Shown in pieces: positions 1 to 6,287 of a stretch of 8,014 nt of DNA. The stretch spans positions 1-8,014 of the forward strand of contig JADMKR010000252.1 of assembly GCA_015478765.1 (NCBI GenBank), in the 5' to 3' direction. Under the pieces are notes generated by a model. It ran no database searches, was not told the DNA's origin, and saw only the letters and a program-made list of their open reading frames with translations. A program made the position numbers and the translations under genes. Source of the DNA: Flavobacterium sp. (lineage in GTDB: Bacteria; Bacteroidota; Bacteroidia; Flavobacteriales; Flavobacteriaceae). Numbering within the stretch: the first letter of the stretch is position 1; the number at the start of each line of letters is the position of its first letter.

Positions 1-131
1 GCAAAACGAAGAATCGCCAGCCAAAGATTAACTTTCGAGCTGGCGACCGTTTTATAGTAATATTGAAAGTACGACAGGCCCGCAGCAACAACTATTGATA
101 GAAGTATGAGCAATATGGTGGATGTCGTCAT
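1..131 (-). CDS. N-terminus of a membrane protein, partial (possibly a VWA-type membrane protein)
   Basis: An ATG at 131 opens a frame that stays open to the window edge, giving about 43 residues. Residues 5-24 are a hydrophobic run rich in Leu, Ile, Val and Ala, followed by an aromatic and basic stretch (FQYYYK) and then the start of a second hydrophobic segment (NLWLAILRF). This suggests an integral inner-membrane protein with at least two helices near its N-terminus. It begins 31 bases after the fabG stop with no terminator between, so it is probably co-transcribed with fabG. From memory, flavobacterial fabG genes are often followed by a long membrane protein with a von Willebrand factor A-like region and this kind of N-terminus. 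That identity is recall, not something visible here, because any VWA part lies outside the window. The frame, start and hydrophobic pattern are seen directly. Confidence 0.6.
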   Translation of the reverse strand, partial: MTTSTILLILLSIVVAAGLSYFQYYYKTVASSKVNLWLAILRF

Positions 132-162
132 TAGTTAAATTAGATGTACAAATTAGAACGAT

Positions 163-909
163 TTATGTCAGCATTCCGCCATCTACGTTCAGCACCTGAC
201 CTGATACGTACGCACTTAAATCAGATGCAAAGAATAAGCAAGCATTGGCAACGTCCTCGGTAGATCCGCCGCGTTTCAACGGAATTGAATCACGCCATCC
301 CTGAACAACGTCTTCATTCAATTTGGCAGTCATCTCGGTTTCGATAAATCCGGGTGCGATCGCATTACAGCGAATATTACGCGAACCCAATTCAAGTGCA
401 ACCGATTTGGTGAACCCGATTACGCCCGCTTTTGATGCCGCGTAATTTGTCTGGCCCGCATTGCCCTTCACTCCTACCACCGAACTCATATTGATTATCG
501 ATCCGGCGCGGTTTTTAAGCATCGTCTTTTGAACTGCTTTGGTCATATTGAAAACCGATTTCAGGTTCACATCGATCACTTTATCGAAATCCTCTTCCGA
601 CATCCGCATTAGCAAGTTATCCTTGGTAATTCCGGCGTTGTTTATCAGAATATCGATTGTTCCAAATTCCTTGAGAACATCTTCAACAAGTGTGTGCGCT
701 TCGTCAAAATTGGCTGCATTCGACTGGTAACCTTTTGCTTTGGTTCCCAGTGCGGTCAGTTCGTTTTCCAAGGCCATAGCCGATTCAACCGACGAACTGT
801 ATGTAAACGCGACATTGGCACCGTGTTTTGCAAAAACTTCGGCAATCCCCTTGCCTATTCCGCGGCTTGCGCCTGTGATGATTGCGGTTTTCCCTTCGAG
901 TAATTTCAT
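163..909 (-). CDS. fabG: 3-oxoacyl-[acyl-carrier-protein] reductase FabG
   Basis: This is an NADPH-dependent short-chain dehydrogenase of 248 residues that reduces 3-oxoacyl-ACP to 3-hydroxyacyl-ACP in type II fatty acid synthesis in the cytoplasm. The Rossmann nucleotide-binding motif TGASRGIG is at residues 12-19 and the NNAG motif at 90-93. The catalytic tetrad is Asn115, Ser143, Tyr156 and Lys160, with the usual YxxxK spacing. The C-terminus has the SGQVLNVDGG segment typical of FabG. Length and motif spacing fit bona fide FabG (about 244-248 residues) better than the broader SDR family. The ATG at 909 places the glycine motif at the normal distance. The gene is preceded by its own promoter match and a folded leader (about 932-1051), so it is probably transcribed independently of the small gene upstream. 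It feeds the same 3-hydroxyacyl-ACP pool that LpxA and LpxD-type enzymes use. Confidence 0.95.
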   Translation of the reverse strand: MKLLEGKTAIITGASRGIGKGIAEVFAKHGANVAFTYSSSVESAMALENELTALGTKAKGYQSNAANFDEAHTLVEDVLKEFGTIDILINNAGITKDNLLMRMSEEDFDKVIDVNLKSVFNMTKAVQKTMLKNRAGSIINMSSVVGVKGNAGQTNYAASKAGVIGFTKSVALELGSRNIRCNAIAPGFIETEMTAKLNEDVVQGWRDSIPLKRGGSTEDVANACLFFASDLSAYVSGQVLNVDGGMLT

Positions 910-931
910 AAAGTAATAGTTAGTTTTTTAT

Positions 932-1017
932 CTGAAGCTAGTCCTGCTGTTTGCTACAATCTTGCGCGCTTTAAGAATCGCTCGCAAGGATTTTCGCGTC
1001 CATCAGGGCTAGGGCCT
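932..1017 (-). repeat. Folded repeat-like element in the fabG 5' leader
   Basis: The leader between the promoter match and fabG folds into nested inverted repeats. An outer stem pairs CTAG at 1009-1012 with CTAG at 938-941, and CAGG at 1004-1007 (plus strand) with CCTG at 943-946. Between these two blocks is one position that is a G-T wobble on one strand and an A-C mismatch on the other. An inner hairpin pairs CTTGCG at 961-966 with CGCAAG at 983-988, followed after one mismatch by two more GC pairs around a loop near 970-979. The minus-strand start (CCCTAGCCCTGAT) resembles short palindromic intergenic elements that I recall as numerous in Flavobacterium genomes. That similarity is from memory and only one copy is visible here. 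No T-run follows the hairpin, so it is not an ordinary intrinsic terminator. It could be a dispersed repeat, an mRNA stabiliser or a cis-regulatory leader. Confidence 0.55.
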
Positions 1018-1019
1018 GC

Positions 1020-1050
1020 CAAATATAAGAATATTTCCGACCGATTAAAA
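1020..1050 (-). promoter_or_regulatory. Candidate Bacteroidota-type promoter for fabG
   Basis: The minus strand carries TATATTTG at 1027-1020, a full match to the Bacteroidota -7 consensus TAnnTTTG. Nineteen bases upstream is TTTT at 1050-1047, one base off the -33 consensus TTTG and overlapping the stop codon of the preceding gene. The spacing fits the family's usual 19-20 bases. The start site would fall near 1014-1017, exactly at the base of the folded leader element, leaving a leader of about 105 bases before the fabG ATG. Confidence 0.6.
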
Positions 1051-1473
1051 GGCTACGTTCCACTTTGGAAGCCGGCCGTTTTCTGTCAGGAAATTCTGCA
1101 AAACCTGCCCTTCAATGAATGTCGGAATGACCTTATGCTTTGTGTTAAAGGTGTCAAACCAATGTACTTCCAGCAATTCGATTCCTTCGGTTTTCATTTG
1201 CGCTGGCCATGAATATTTTCTTCCGGTCTTGGCAAATTGGTGTCCATTGACGATTTTGTCGAACAATCCGCCATTCTTGCTTTTCAAAGTCCCGTCATTT
1301 TGTACGGTTCCGGTTGATCCCACCATGATCAGATCTTTGTCTTCACCAGTGTCATTGTAAACCATGAATATCCCGCTTCCGTTTTCGGGCGCGTTGCATT
1401 TTTCTTCAAGGCTCTCATCCGGGGTAACGGTGAAACTTCCGGTAATCTTGAATTTTTTTAATTCTTTGTACAT
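1045..1473 (-). CDS. Small GIY-YIG-like protein with an altered motif
   Basis: This 142-residue protein has no signal peptide or membrane segment. The centre resembles the GIY-YIG nuclease layout. A GIF...VY strand (residues 34-39) is followed by a turn and MVGSTG (50-55) where the nuclease has YIG. Next come a basic and glycine-rich stretch with Arg85, and Glu121 in a helix ending in NGRLPKWN (132-139). From memory, Bacteroidota have small proteins of this shape with an intact YIGRSG motif, a conserved VNGKQF-like segment (VNGHQF at 75-80 here) and an LPKWN ending. Both aromatic residues of the name motif are changed here (Tyr to Phe at 36, Tyr to Met or Val at 50-51), so nuclease activity is doubtful. 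The gene lies just after the terminator of the LRR gene. No clear TAnnTTTG promoter is visible in the roughly 40 bases before its ATG, so how it is transcribed is uncertain. A wholly unrelated hypothetical protein remains possible. Confidence 0.6.
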   Translation of the reverse strand: MYKELKKFKITGSFTVTPDESLEEKCNAPENGSGIFMVYNDTGEDKDLIMVGSTGTVQNDGTLKSKNGGLFDKIVNGHQFAKTGRKYSWPAQMKTEGIELLEVHWFDTFNTKHKVIPTFIEGQVLQNFLTENGRLPKWNVAF

Positions 1474-1514
1474 GTATTAATTTTAAATTGGATCTTAATC
1501 TAAAACTGCATGCT

Positions 1515-1544
1515 AAAAAAAAGCCCCACGAATTGCGGGGCTTT
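1515..1544 (-). terminator. Intrinsic terminator of the LRR gene
   Basis: On the minus strand, AAAGCCCC (1544-1537) pairs perfectly with GGGGCTTT (1527-1520) around a nine-base loop. The T-run it flows into spans 1522-1515. It starts 18 bases after the stop codon of the leucine-rich-repeat gene, as expected of a Rho-independent terminator. It separates that gene from the small GIY-YIG-like gene downstream. Confidence 0.85.
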
Positions 1545-1562
1545 AAGAAGCTTATGCATTTG

Positions 1563-3890
1563 TTAATTCTTGACAAATTTACCAATTGTTATTCCTCTAT
1601 CCGAATTTATTTTTAGAAAATAGCTGCCGGTTTTCAATTGCGAAACATCAATCGATGAAATCGTTCGAGCATTAGGAATAGCCAGGACGATCTGACCCAA
1701 CATATTGTAGACGCTGATTGAATTTACCTTTGCAGGCTGCTTCATTTTGAAATTCACGATACCCGCCGCAGGATTTGGATAAATCGTAAAATAATCGCTA
1801 AATGAAAAATCAGAACTTCCCAACATTTGAATCGCGGTAATCGCTTCATTGGTAATGATCTGGAAATTATAATCGAAAAAGATCGACGCTGAATTTGAAA
1901 AAGTATCACCCACTGCAAGTGTAGGAAGCGTTTTGATTTTAAATGCAACATAACCATCGTTTGACGCATCGTCAAAAGGAAGCATTATACCTTCAAAAAT
2001 GAATTCAACTTTATTACCGTATATCCGTGTTGTAAAAGGATGGCTCGCACTTAATGTAACTAATGTTGAAATTTCGAACTTTGAAAGGTCAATCATATCT
2101 TTAACGACAATGTTTTCGGCAAAAAATGTTCCTGTGTTCTCAAAACGAATCAGGTAATGGACATATTCACCTATCATTTCACTGCCGACAATTGACCCCT
2201 CGAGACAGGTTTTATCGTTCGGGTCAAACGAGTTAACAACTTCCTGTTCCAGGATAAAAACATTATTGTTAGGAGTTTCATCCGCACCTGCTACTATCGA
2301 TGCCGAAAATGCCAAAACATCGCCCGAATTTAAAGATGGGATGTCAATAGGCGAGTTTGCATTTACAATAATGGTAAAATCGCGCGTCTGAAACGGTAGC
2401 AGATTTTCATACGTCCAGTTCAATGATCCAGAATCACCCGTGGCTAAAGGTGTCGCTGATACAAAATCCACGAGATTGTCATTGTATTCAAACTGGATGA
2501 TACCATTTTCGATCTCGGTGCCGATATTTCGAATGATTATTTTGTAGGAGCAATCAAATCCCGGCCGTGCAACTTCCAACGGCAGTATGCTGATTTCCAC
2601 ATCTGAATGTACGCCCGAGGGGGAAATACAGAAATTTTGGGTAAACTCCGAAACTGATCCTGGAAATGTTACCGAAGCCGAAGCTGGGGAAACTGTAAAA
2701 TATGGACTCTGCATCACTGGTGTTATGGTGTGGGTTCCTTCCGCGGCATAAATTGTATAGCTTCCGGAGCTGTGGTTAGTGATTGCGATCCCCGTATTTA
2801 ACCCATCTGAAATCGCTAATGAAAAATTTGGGACTTCATTGGTGAGGGCATTACAGGAACCATCGTTGCTCGCCAAATTTACATTTCCCTGTACGGTAGA
2901 AAACTCGCCTCCAGGCACAAACGAACAATAAGAATTGAGTGCGACTTCGGTCATATTAGCCGCTAATAAAGCTTGTTGAATTGCATCAATGTCGGCTTCG
3001 TCTGCACAAATATATTCGAGATTGGGTAAATCTATGATTGGTAGAATTTCTGTACTGCCGTTCTTTGCGAAAATCGTTGTTAATTCCGGACTTTCCCGAC
3101 AATCCAGCCCCCAGAGGAGCGGTAACATGGTGACATCAATCGTTGTCAGCGGATTACCACCGCAACGTATTGACCTTAATGTATTACTAACCGGAGTGAA
3201 GTCTACCGAAGATATATTATTGTTTTCAATCCACACCCACTCTAAGCTGTGAAATCCTGTAAAATCAATTGATGTCAGGTTGTTGTTGCGTATATAGAAT
3301 TGTCTTACATTGGCAAAGTTCCCAGTAGGCAATGCATCAAAATCGTTAAAAGTCAGATGAAGAATCTCCAGGGGCACGGTACCTAAATTTATTGTTCCCA
3401 ACTGATCATTTGAATTACAATGAAGGTCTGTAAGATTTGTCAGCATACTAACATCCAAATGCGTTAGGTTATTATGATCGACGTACAACGCTATCAGGTT
3501 TGTCAATTCCGCCAAATCAAGGGAAGTAAGATTATTTTCAATAAGATCTAAACTAGACAAATTTGACAGTCCGCTTAAATTGATTGAGGAAATCGGAACA
3601 TAATTAATGACAAGATCCACTAAATTAGTAAATGCTTCAATTCCTACAACCGAACTTGCGTCGACGTTTTGAATAATAAGCATTTTAACATTTTGGGCCT
3701 CGCTGAACTGGATCTCGCCGTCGCCATTACTATCCACAGAGATAGGTAAATCATTGGCGTCAAATGCTACGGAATCTTCAGCAGTTATGTTAACCAAAAA
3801 ATCCTTAAAAGTTGGGTCGGGTATAGCTACATTTTGAGCCGTAATCTTAAAAAAGCATCCCAGTAAAATGAAAGTATAAAGTTTTCCCAT
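1563..3890 (-). CDS. Secreted leucine-rich-repeat protein with T9SS C-terminal sorting domain
   Basis: This 775-residue surface or extracellular protein opens with a signal peptide (Lys3, a hydrophobic core at 4-14, likely cleavage after Ala18-Gln19). Residues 53-64 form an EF-hand-like loop with acidic or Asn residues at loop positions 1, 3, 5, 7 and 12. Residues of about 90-290 are a run of leucine-rich repeats of 21-22 residues, each with an LxxLxxxxNxLxxLD-like core. A middle beta-rich region (about 325-545) looks like a small carboxypeptidase-regulatory-like unit followed by a DUF11-like fold. From Ser554 a SFDPNDK motif opens the conserved domain (DUF7619-like, from memory) that often precedes T9SS tails. 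The last 75-80 residues hold YPNP at 704-707 and end in GKFVKN, the type A T9SS sorting domain. The likely route is Sec export and then T9SS across the outer membrane. The ligand is unknown and binding or adhesion is inferred from the LRRs. Terminators bracket the gene. A poor promoter candidate lies in the short gap upstream (TTTT in the terminator T-run, TACTTTTC near 3902-3909). Confidence 0.88.
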   Translation of the reverse strand: MGKLYTFILLGCFFKITAQNVAIPDPTFKDFLVNITAEDSVAFDANDLPISVDSNGDGEIQFSEAQNVKMLIIQNVDASSVVGIEAFTNLVDLVINYVPISSINLSGLSNLSSLDLIENNLTSLDLAELTNLIALYVDHNNLTHLDVSMLTNLTDLHCNSNDQLGTINLGTVPLEILHLTFNDFDALPTGNFANVRQFYIRNNNLTSIDFTGFHSLEWVWIENNNISSVDFTPVSNTLRSIRCGGNPLTTIDVTMLPLLWGLDCRESPELTTIFAKNGSTEILPIIDLPNLEYICADEADIDAIQQALLAANMTEVALNSYCSFVPGGEFSTVQGNVNLASNDGSCNALTNEVPNFSLAISDGLNTGIAITNHSSGSYTIYAAEGTHTITPVMQSPYFTVSPASASVTFPGSVSEFTQNFCISPSGVHSDVEISILPLEVARPGFDCSYKIIIRNIGTEIENGIIQFEYNDNLVDFVSATPLATGDSGSLNWTYENLLPFQTRDFTIIVNANSPIDIPSLNSGDVLAFSASIVAGADETPNNNVFILEQEVVNSFDPNDKTCLEGSIVGSEMIGEYVHYLIRFENTGTFFAENIVVKDMIDLSKFEISTLVTLSASHPFTTRIYGNKVEFIFEGIMLPFDDASNDGYVAFKIKTLPTLAVGDTFSNSASIFFDYNFQIITNEAITAIQMLGSSDFSFSDYFTIYPNPAAGIVNFKMKQPAKVNSISVYNMLGQIVLAIPNARTISSIDVSQLKTGSYFLKINSDRGITIGKFVKN

Positions 3891-3927
3891 TAATATTTTT
3901 TCGGAAAAGTAGTAAATCTAATGAAAT

Positions 3928-3956
3928 AAAAAAAGCCACTTTGAAAGTGGCTTTTT
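3928..3956 (-). terminator. Strong bidirectional hairpin terminator after sucD
   Basis: A perfect 12-base-pair stem (3930-3941 with 3945-3956) closes a three-base loop. On the minus strand it runs into seven T residues at 3934-3928, and the plus strand also has a T-run (3952-3956). The stem begins about 20 bases after the sucD stop, so it terminates sucD transcription. It isolates sucD from the LRR gene that starts at 3890. Confidence 0.9.
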
Positions 3957-3977
3957 ATTATATCAATGATGCAGCTA

Positions 3978-4850
3978 TTACCCTAACACTTCTTTGACTT
4001 TCTTTCCAATTTCTGCAGGCGAATCAACTACGTGGATTCCGCATTCGCGCATGATGCGTTTTTTAGCTTCGGCAGTATCATCGGCGCCGCCAACGATTGC
4101 TCCGGCATGGCCCATGGTTCTTCCTTTTGGTGCAGTTTCACCGGCAATAAAACCAATCACAGGTTTTCTGTTGCCATCACTCTTGATCCATTGTGCGGCA
4201 TCGGCTTCCAGTTGGCCGCCAATCTCACCAATCATCACGATACATTTTGTTTCCGGATCATTCATCAAAAGTTCAACTGCTTCTTTAGTTGTCGTTCCAA
4301 TGATTGGATCGCCACCAATCCCAATTGCAGTTGTGATGCCTAAACCTTGCTTCACCACTTGATCGGCTGCTTCATACGTCAATGTACCCGATTTTGAAAC
4401 AATACCCACAGTTCCTTTCTTGAACACGAATCCAGGCATGATACCCACTTTAGCTTCTCCCGGAGTTATTACACCCGGACAGTTAGGACCAATAAGTCGG
4501 CAGTCTTTATTTTTCAGATATTCATAAGCTTTAATCATGTCGGCAACAGGGATTCCTTCGGTGATTGTAATGATCACTTTTATTCCCGCGTCGGCTGCTT
4601 CCATGATTGCATCCGCTGCGAATGCCGGTGGTACAAAAATTATCGAAGTATCGGCGCCTGCCTTCTCTACTGCATCTTTAACAGTGTTGAATACAGGTCG
4701 GTTTAAATGCTCGCTTCCTCCTTTACCCGGAGTCACTCCGCCAACAATGTTGGTTCCGTATTCGATCATTTGCGAAGCGTGAAAAGTACCTTCACTGCCC
4801 GTAAAACCTTGTACGATAATTTTAGAATCTTTATTTACTAAAACACTCAT
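3978..4850 (-). CDS. sucD: Succinyl-CoA ligase (ADP-forming), alpha subunit
   Basis: The product is the 290-residue alpha subunit of succinyl-CoA synthetase, the TCA-cycle enzyme that makes ATP or GTP while converting succinyl-CoA to succinate. The CoA-binding Rossmann domain starts with GFTGSEGTFH at residues 15-24, followed by GGVTPGKGG near 37-45. The GPNCPG motif is at 121-126. The ligase domain carries the phosphorylated histidine at position 248 in GHAGAIVGG, matching His246 of the E. coli enzyme. Length agrees with the usual 288-290 residues. The beta subunit gene sucC is not in the window. It would have to be encoded elsewhere, unlike the sucCD arrangement of E. coli. The gene is separated from the preceding SnoaL-like gene by 119 bases with a promoter match and ends in a strong terminator, so it can be an independent unit even if some read-through from the lipid A operon occurs. 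Confidence 0.97.
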   Translation of the reverse strand: MSVLVNKDSKIIVQGFTGSEGTFHASQMIEYGTNIVGGVTPGKGGSEHLNRPVFNTVKDAVEKAGADTSIIFVPPAFAADAIMEAADAGIKVIITITEGIPVADMIKAYEYLKNKDCRLIGPNCPGVITPGEAKVGIMPGFVFKKGTVGIVSKSGTLTYEAADQVVKQGLGITTAIGIGGDPIIGTTTKEAVELLMNDPETKCIVMIGEIGGQLEADAAQWIKSDGNRKPVIGFIAGETAPKGRTMGHAGAIVGGADDTAEAKKRIMRECGIHVVDSPAEIGKKVKEVLG

Positions 4851-4882
4851 GATATATTTTTTATATTATTTGATTTGCAACG

Positions 4883-4890
4883 CAAAAATA
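4883..4890 (-). promoter_or_regulatory. Candidate -7 promoter element for sucD
   Basis: In the 119-base gap before sucD the minus strand reads TATTTTTG at 4890-4883, a full match to the Bacteroidota -7 consensus TAnnTTTG. The predicted start near 4877-4880 would leave a leader of about 27-30 bases. I find no good TTTG -33 element at the expected 19-20 base spacing. The TTTG end of the element is also one arm of a 5-bp inverted repeat, TTTGC-N3-GCAAA (4874-4886), which could be chance or a binding site. Confidence 0.45.
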
Positions 4891-4969
4891 ACGCTTTAAC
4901 TACAATTCTTCTACTGAAAACCGAAATAAGATTAGGGTTTTATTGCTGTCTGATTACAACTTTACTGGA

Positions 4970-5329
4970 TTACGACAATTGGCTCATCTGATAGCCGCGA
5001 TATAATTTCCCGTCTTTAATTTCCCATATCACCATGAAATGCGCCAATAGCATCTCCTCACGCGGATTTTCGAATGTCCTGACATGGTGTGAATATCGAA
5101 GCGATACGAGTGAGCCATCGTTTACAATATGGCTGATTTTCACCCGCGACGATTCATATGCCCGGCTAAGCTCGTACGCGATATCCAGCATTTCATCACG
5201 TCGCAATTGTAAAAATCCTTTGCTGCTGTGCCAATCCAGCCGGAACTCATCATGCAGATAGGCCGCAAGGGTCTCCCGGTCAATTAGCGCATCTGATTTA
5301 TAAAACTCCTGTATAAATTTCTTTGACAT
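4970..5329 (-). CDS. NTF2/SnoaL-like small protein
   Basis: This 119-residue cytosolic protein has the pattern of the nuclear transport factor 2/SnoaL-like cone fold: an N-terminal helix (FIQEFYKSDALID, residues 5-17), a helix plus Trp33 region, a second long helix with RAYESSR, and then alternating beta strands ending in VIWEIKDGKLYRGYQMSQ (about 99-117). The last segment is the typical strand pair of this fold. There is no signal peptide. The reaction or ligand cannot be told from sequence, since the fold covers isomerases, dehydratases and non-enzymatic binders. Its ATG lies one base after the stop of the LpxD-like gene (TAATATG), so translation is probably coupled and it belongs to the lipid A operon. 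From memory, closely similar proteins occur at this place in other flavobacteria, which would suggest a conserved link, but that needs a search. Confidence 0.8.
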   Translation of the reverse strand: MSKKFIQEFYKSDALIDRETLAAYLHDEFRLDWHSSKGFLQLRRDEMLDIAYELSRAYESSRVKISHIVNDGSLVSLRYSHHVRTFENPREEMLLAHFMVIWEIKDGKLYRGYQMSQLS

Positions 5330-5330
5330 A

Positions 5331-6260
5331 TTATTTCAATTTTTCCAATATCTCAGGGATTCGCTTCACATTGGCCATTTGCTTTAGTTTTTCCCGCGAT
5401 TCTTCAATAGGCGTCCCAAAATATGTTTTTCCACCAACCACCGATTTGGTAACCCCGGTTTGTCCCAAAATCACTGCTTTGGCACCTATTGTAATTCCGC
5501 TGGTTGTACCCACCTGACCCCAGATAGTGACTTCATCTTCGATAACTACGCAGCCGGCAATGCCGGTTTGCGATGCGATCAGGCATTTTTTTCCAATTAC
5601 GGAATCGTGGCCCACATGCACCTGATTGTCGATTTTCGTCCCTTCCCCTATTGTGGTATCACCGCTCACACCTTTGTCGATAGTACATAAAGCACCAATG
5701 CCCACATTATCGGCAATAATTACACGGCCACCCGATAATAATTGGTCAAACCCCGAATCGCGTTTTTTATAATAAAATGCGTCAGCACCCAAAATGGTAC
5801 CCGCATGAATGATAACATTGTCACCAATAATCGTATTGTCGTAAATCACGACATTAGCATGGATCACGCAATTTTTCCCGATTGTGACGTTGTTGCCAAT
5901 AAAAACATTCGGCTGGATAACCGTGGCTTCACCAATCTTAGCCGATTCGGCGACTGCTGCCGTTGCTGGTTGAAATGGTCTATAATGGTTCGTTAGCCTG
6001 TTGAAATCCCGAAACGGATCATCAGAAACCAGTAATCCTTTTCCTGGCGGACACGGTACCTCTTTATTTATTAAAACCACAGAGGCGGCCGACTGCAGCG
6101 CTTTGTCATAATATTTCGGATGGTCTACAAAAACGATATCGCCGTGTTCAACTACATGTATTTCATTGATGCCATACACCGAGAAATTCTTGTCGCCAAC
6201 AAATTGGCAATTTAAGAATTTGGCGATTTCTGACAATGATTGTACTTTCGGAAACTTCAT
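5331..6260 (-). CDS. lpxD: UDP-3-O-acylglucosamine N-acyltransferase (LpxD-like)
   Basis: This 309-residue protein is of the LpxD family, which adds an N-linked 3-hydroxyacyl chain from acyl-ACP to UDP-3-O-acylglucosamine, the third step of lipid A synthesis. Residues of about 20-100 form the N-terminal uridine-binding domain (GDIVFVDHPKYY region). About 105-270 are hexapeptide repeats of a left-handed beta helix, and a C-terminal helix covers 283-309. The likely catalytic base is His218 in VHVGHD, aligned by eye with His239 of E. coli LpxD in its IAHN motif. Differences from typical LpxD are clear. The uracil-contact segment reads GADAFYY (158-164) where E. coli has NDGFGY, and WGQVG replaces the usual GG-containing turn. 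From memory, flavobacteria carry a second, more standard lpxD upstream of lpxC-fabZ, so this copy after efp may be a paralogue with another acceptor or chain preference. It lies 27 bases after efp and one base before the SnoaL-like gene. Confidence 0.85.
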   Translation of the reverse strand: MKFPKVQSLSEIAKFLNCQFVGDKNFSVYGINEIHVVEHGDIVFVDHPKYYDKALQSAASVVLINKEVPCPPGKGLLVSDDPFRDFNRLTNHYRPFQPATAAVAESAKIGEATVIQPNVFIGNNVTIGKNCVIHANVVIYDNTIIGDNVIIHAGTILGADAFYYKKRDSGFDQLLSGGRVIIADNVGIGALCTIDKGVSGDTTIGEGTKIDNQVHVGHDSVIGKKCLIASQTGIAGCVVIEDEVTIWGQVGTTSGITIGAKAVILGQTGVTKSVVGGKTYFGTPIEESREKLKQMANVKRIPEILEKLK

Positions 6261-6287
6261 ATTGGATACCGTTTCTACGGAAATATT

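Noticed and set aside
132..162. CTAATTTG on the minus strand between fabG and the partial membrane gene as a promoter.
   Set aside because: It is one base out of register with TAnnTTTG and has no -33 box. The 31-base gap fits simple co-transcription.
961..988. The inner hairpin upstream of fabG as an intrinsic terminator of the GIY-YIG-like gene.
   Set aside because: No T-run follows the stem on the minus strand, the loop is large, and a mismatch breaks the stem.
1754..1975. Second minus-strand frame of 73 codons inside the LRR gene.
   Set aside because: It is a shifted frame of the T9SS-domain region, and the main frame there encodes a clear YPNP sorting domain.
3000..3620. The LRR-coding stretch as a tandem DNA repeat or CRISPR-like array.
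   Set aside because: The 21-22-residue periodicity is seen only at the protein level. The codons and intervening residues differ from unit to unit, with no identical DNA repeats or spacers.
3855..3890. LLGC at residues 9-12 of the LRR protein looks like a lipoprotein lipobox.
   Set aside because: It would leave a signal peptide of only 11 residues with no full hydrophobic core before the cysteine. The hydrophobic run continues past it to a good type I cleavage site after Ala18-Gln19, and a T9SS-sorted protein normally uses signal peptidase I.
3994..4362. Long open frame on the plus strand opposite sucD.
   Set aside because: It is a mirror of the sucD codon pattern, its translation shows no recognisable family, and sucD is certain on the other strand. 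The same holds for plus-strand frames opposite lpxA (7279-7656), the LpxD-like gene (5742-5996) and fabG (539-903).
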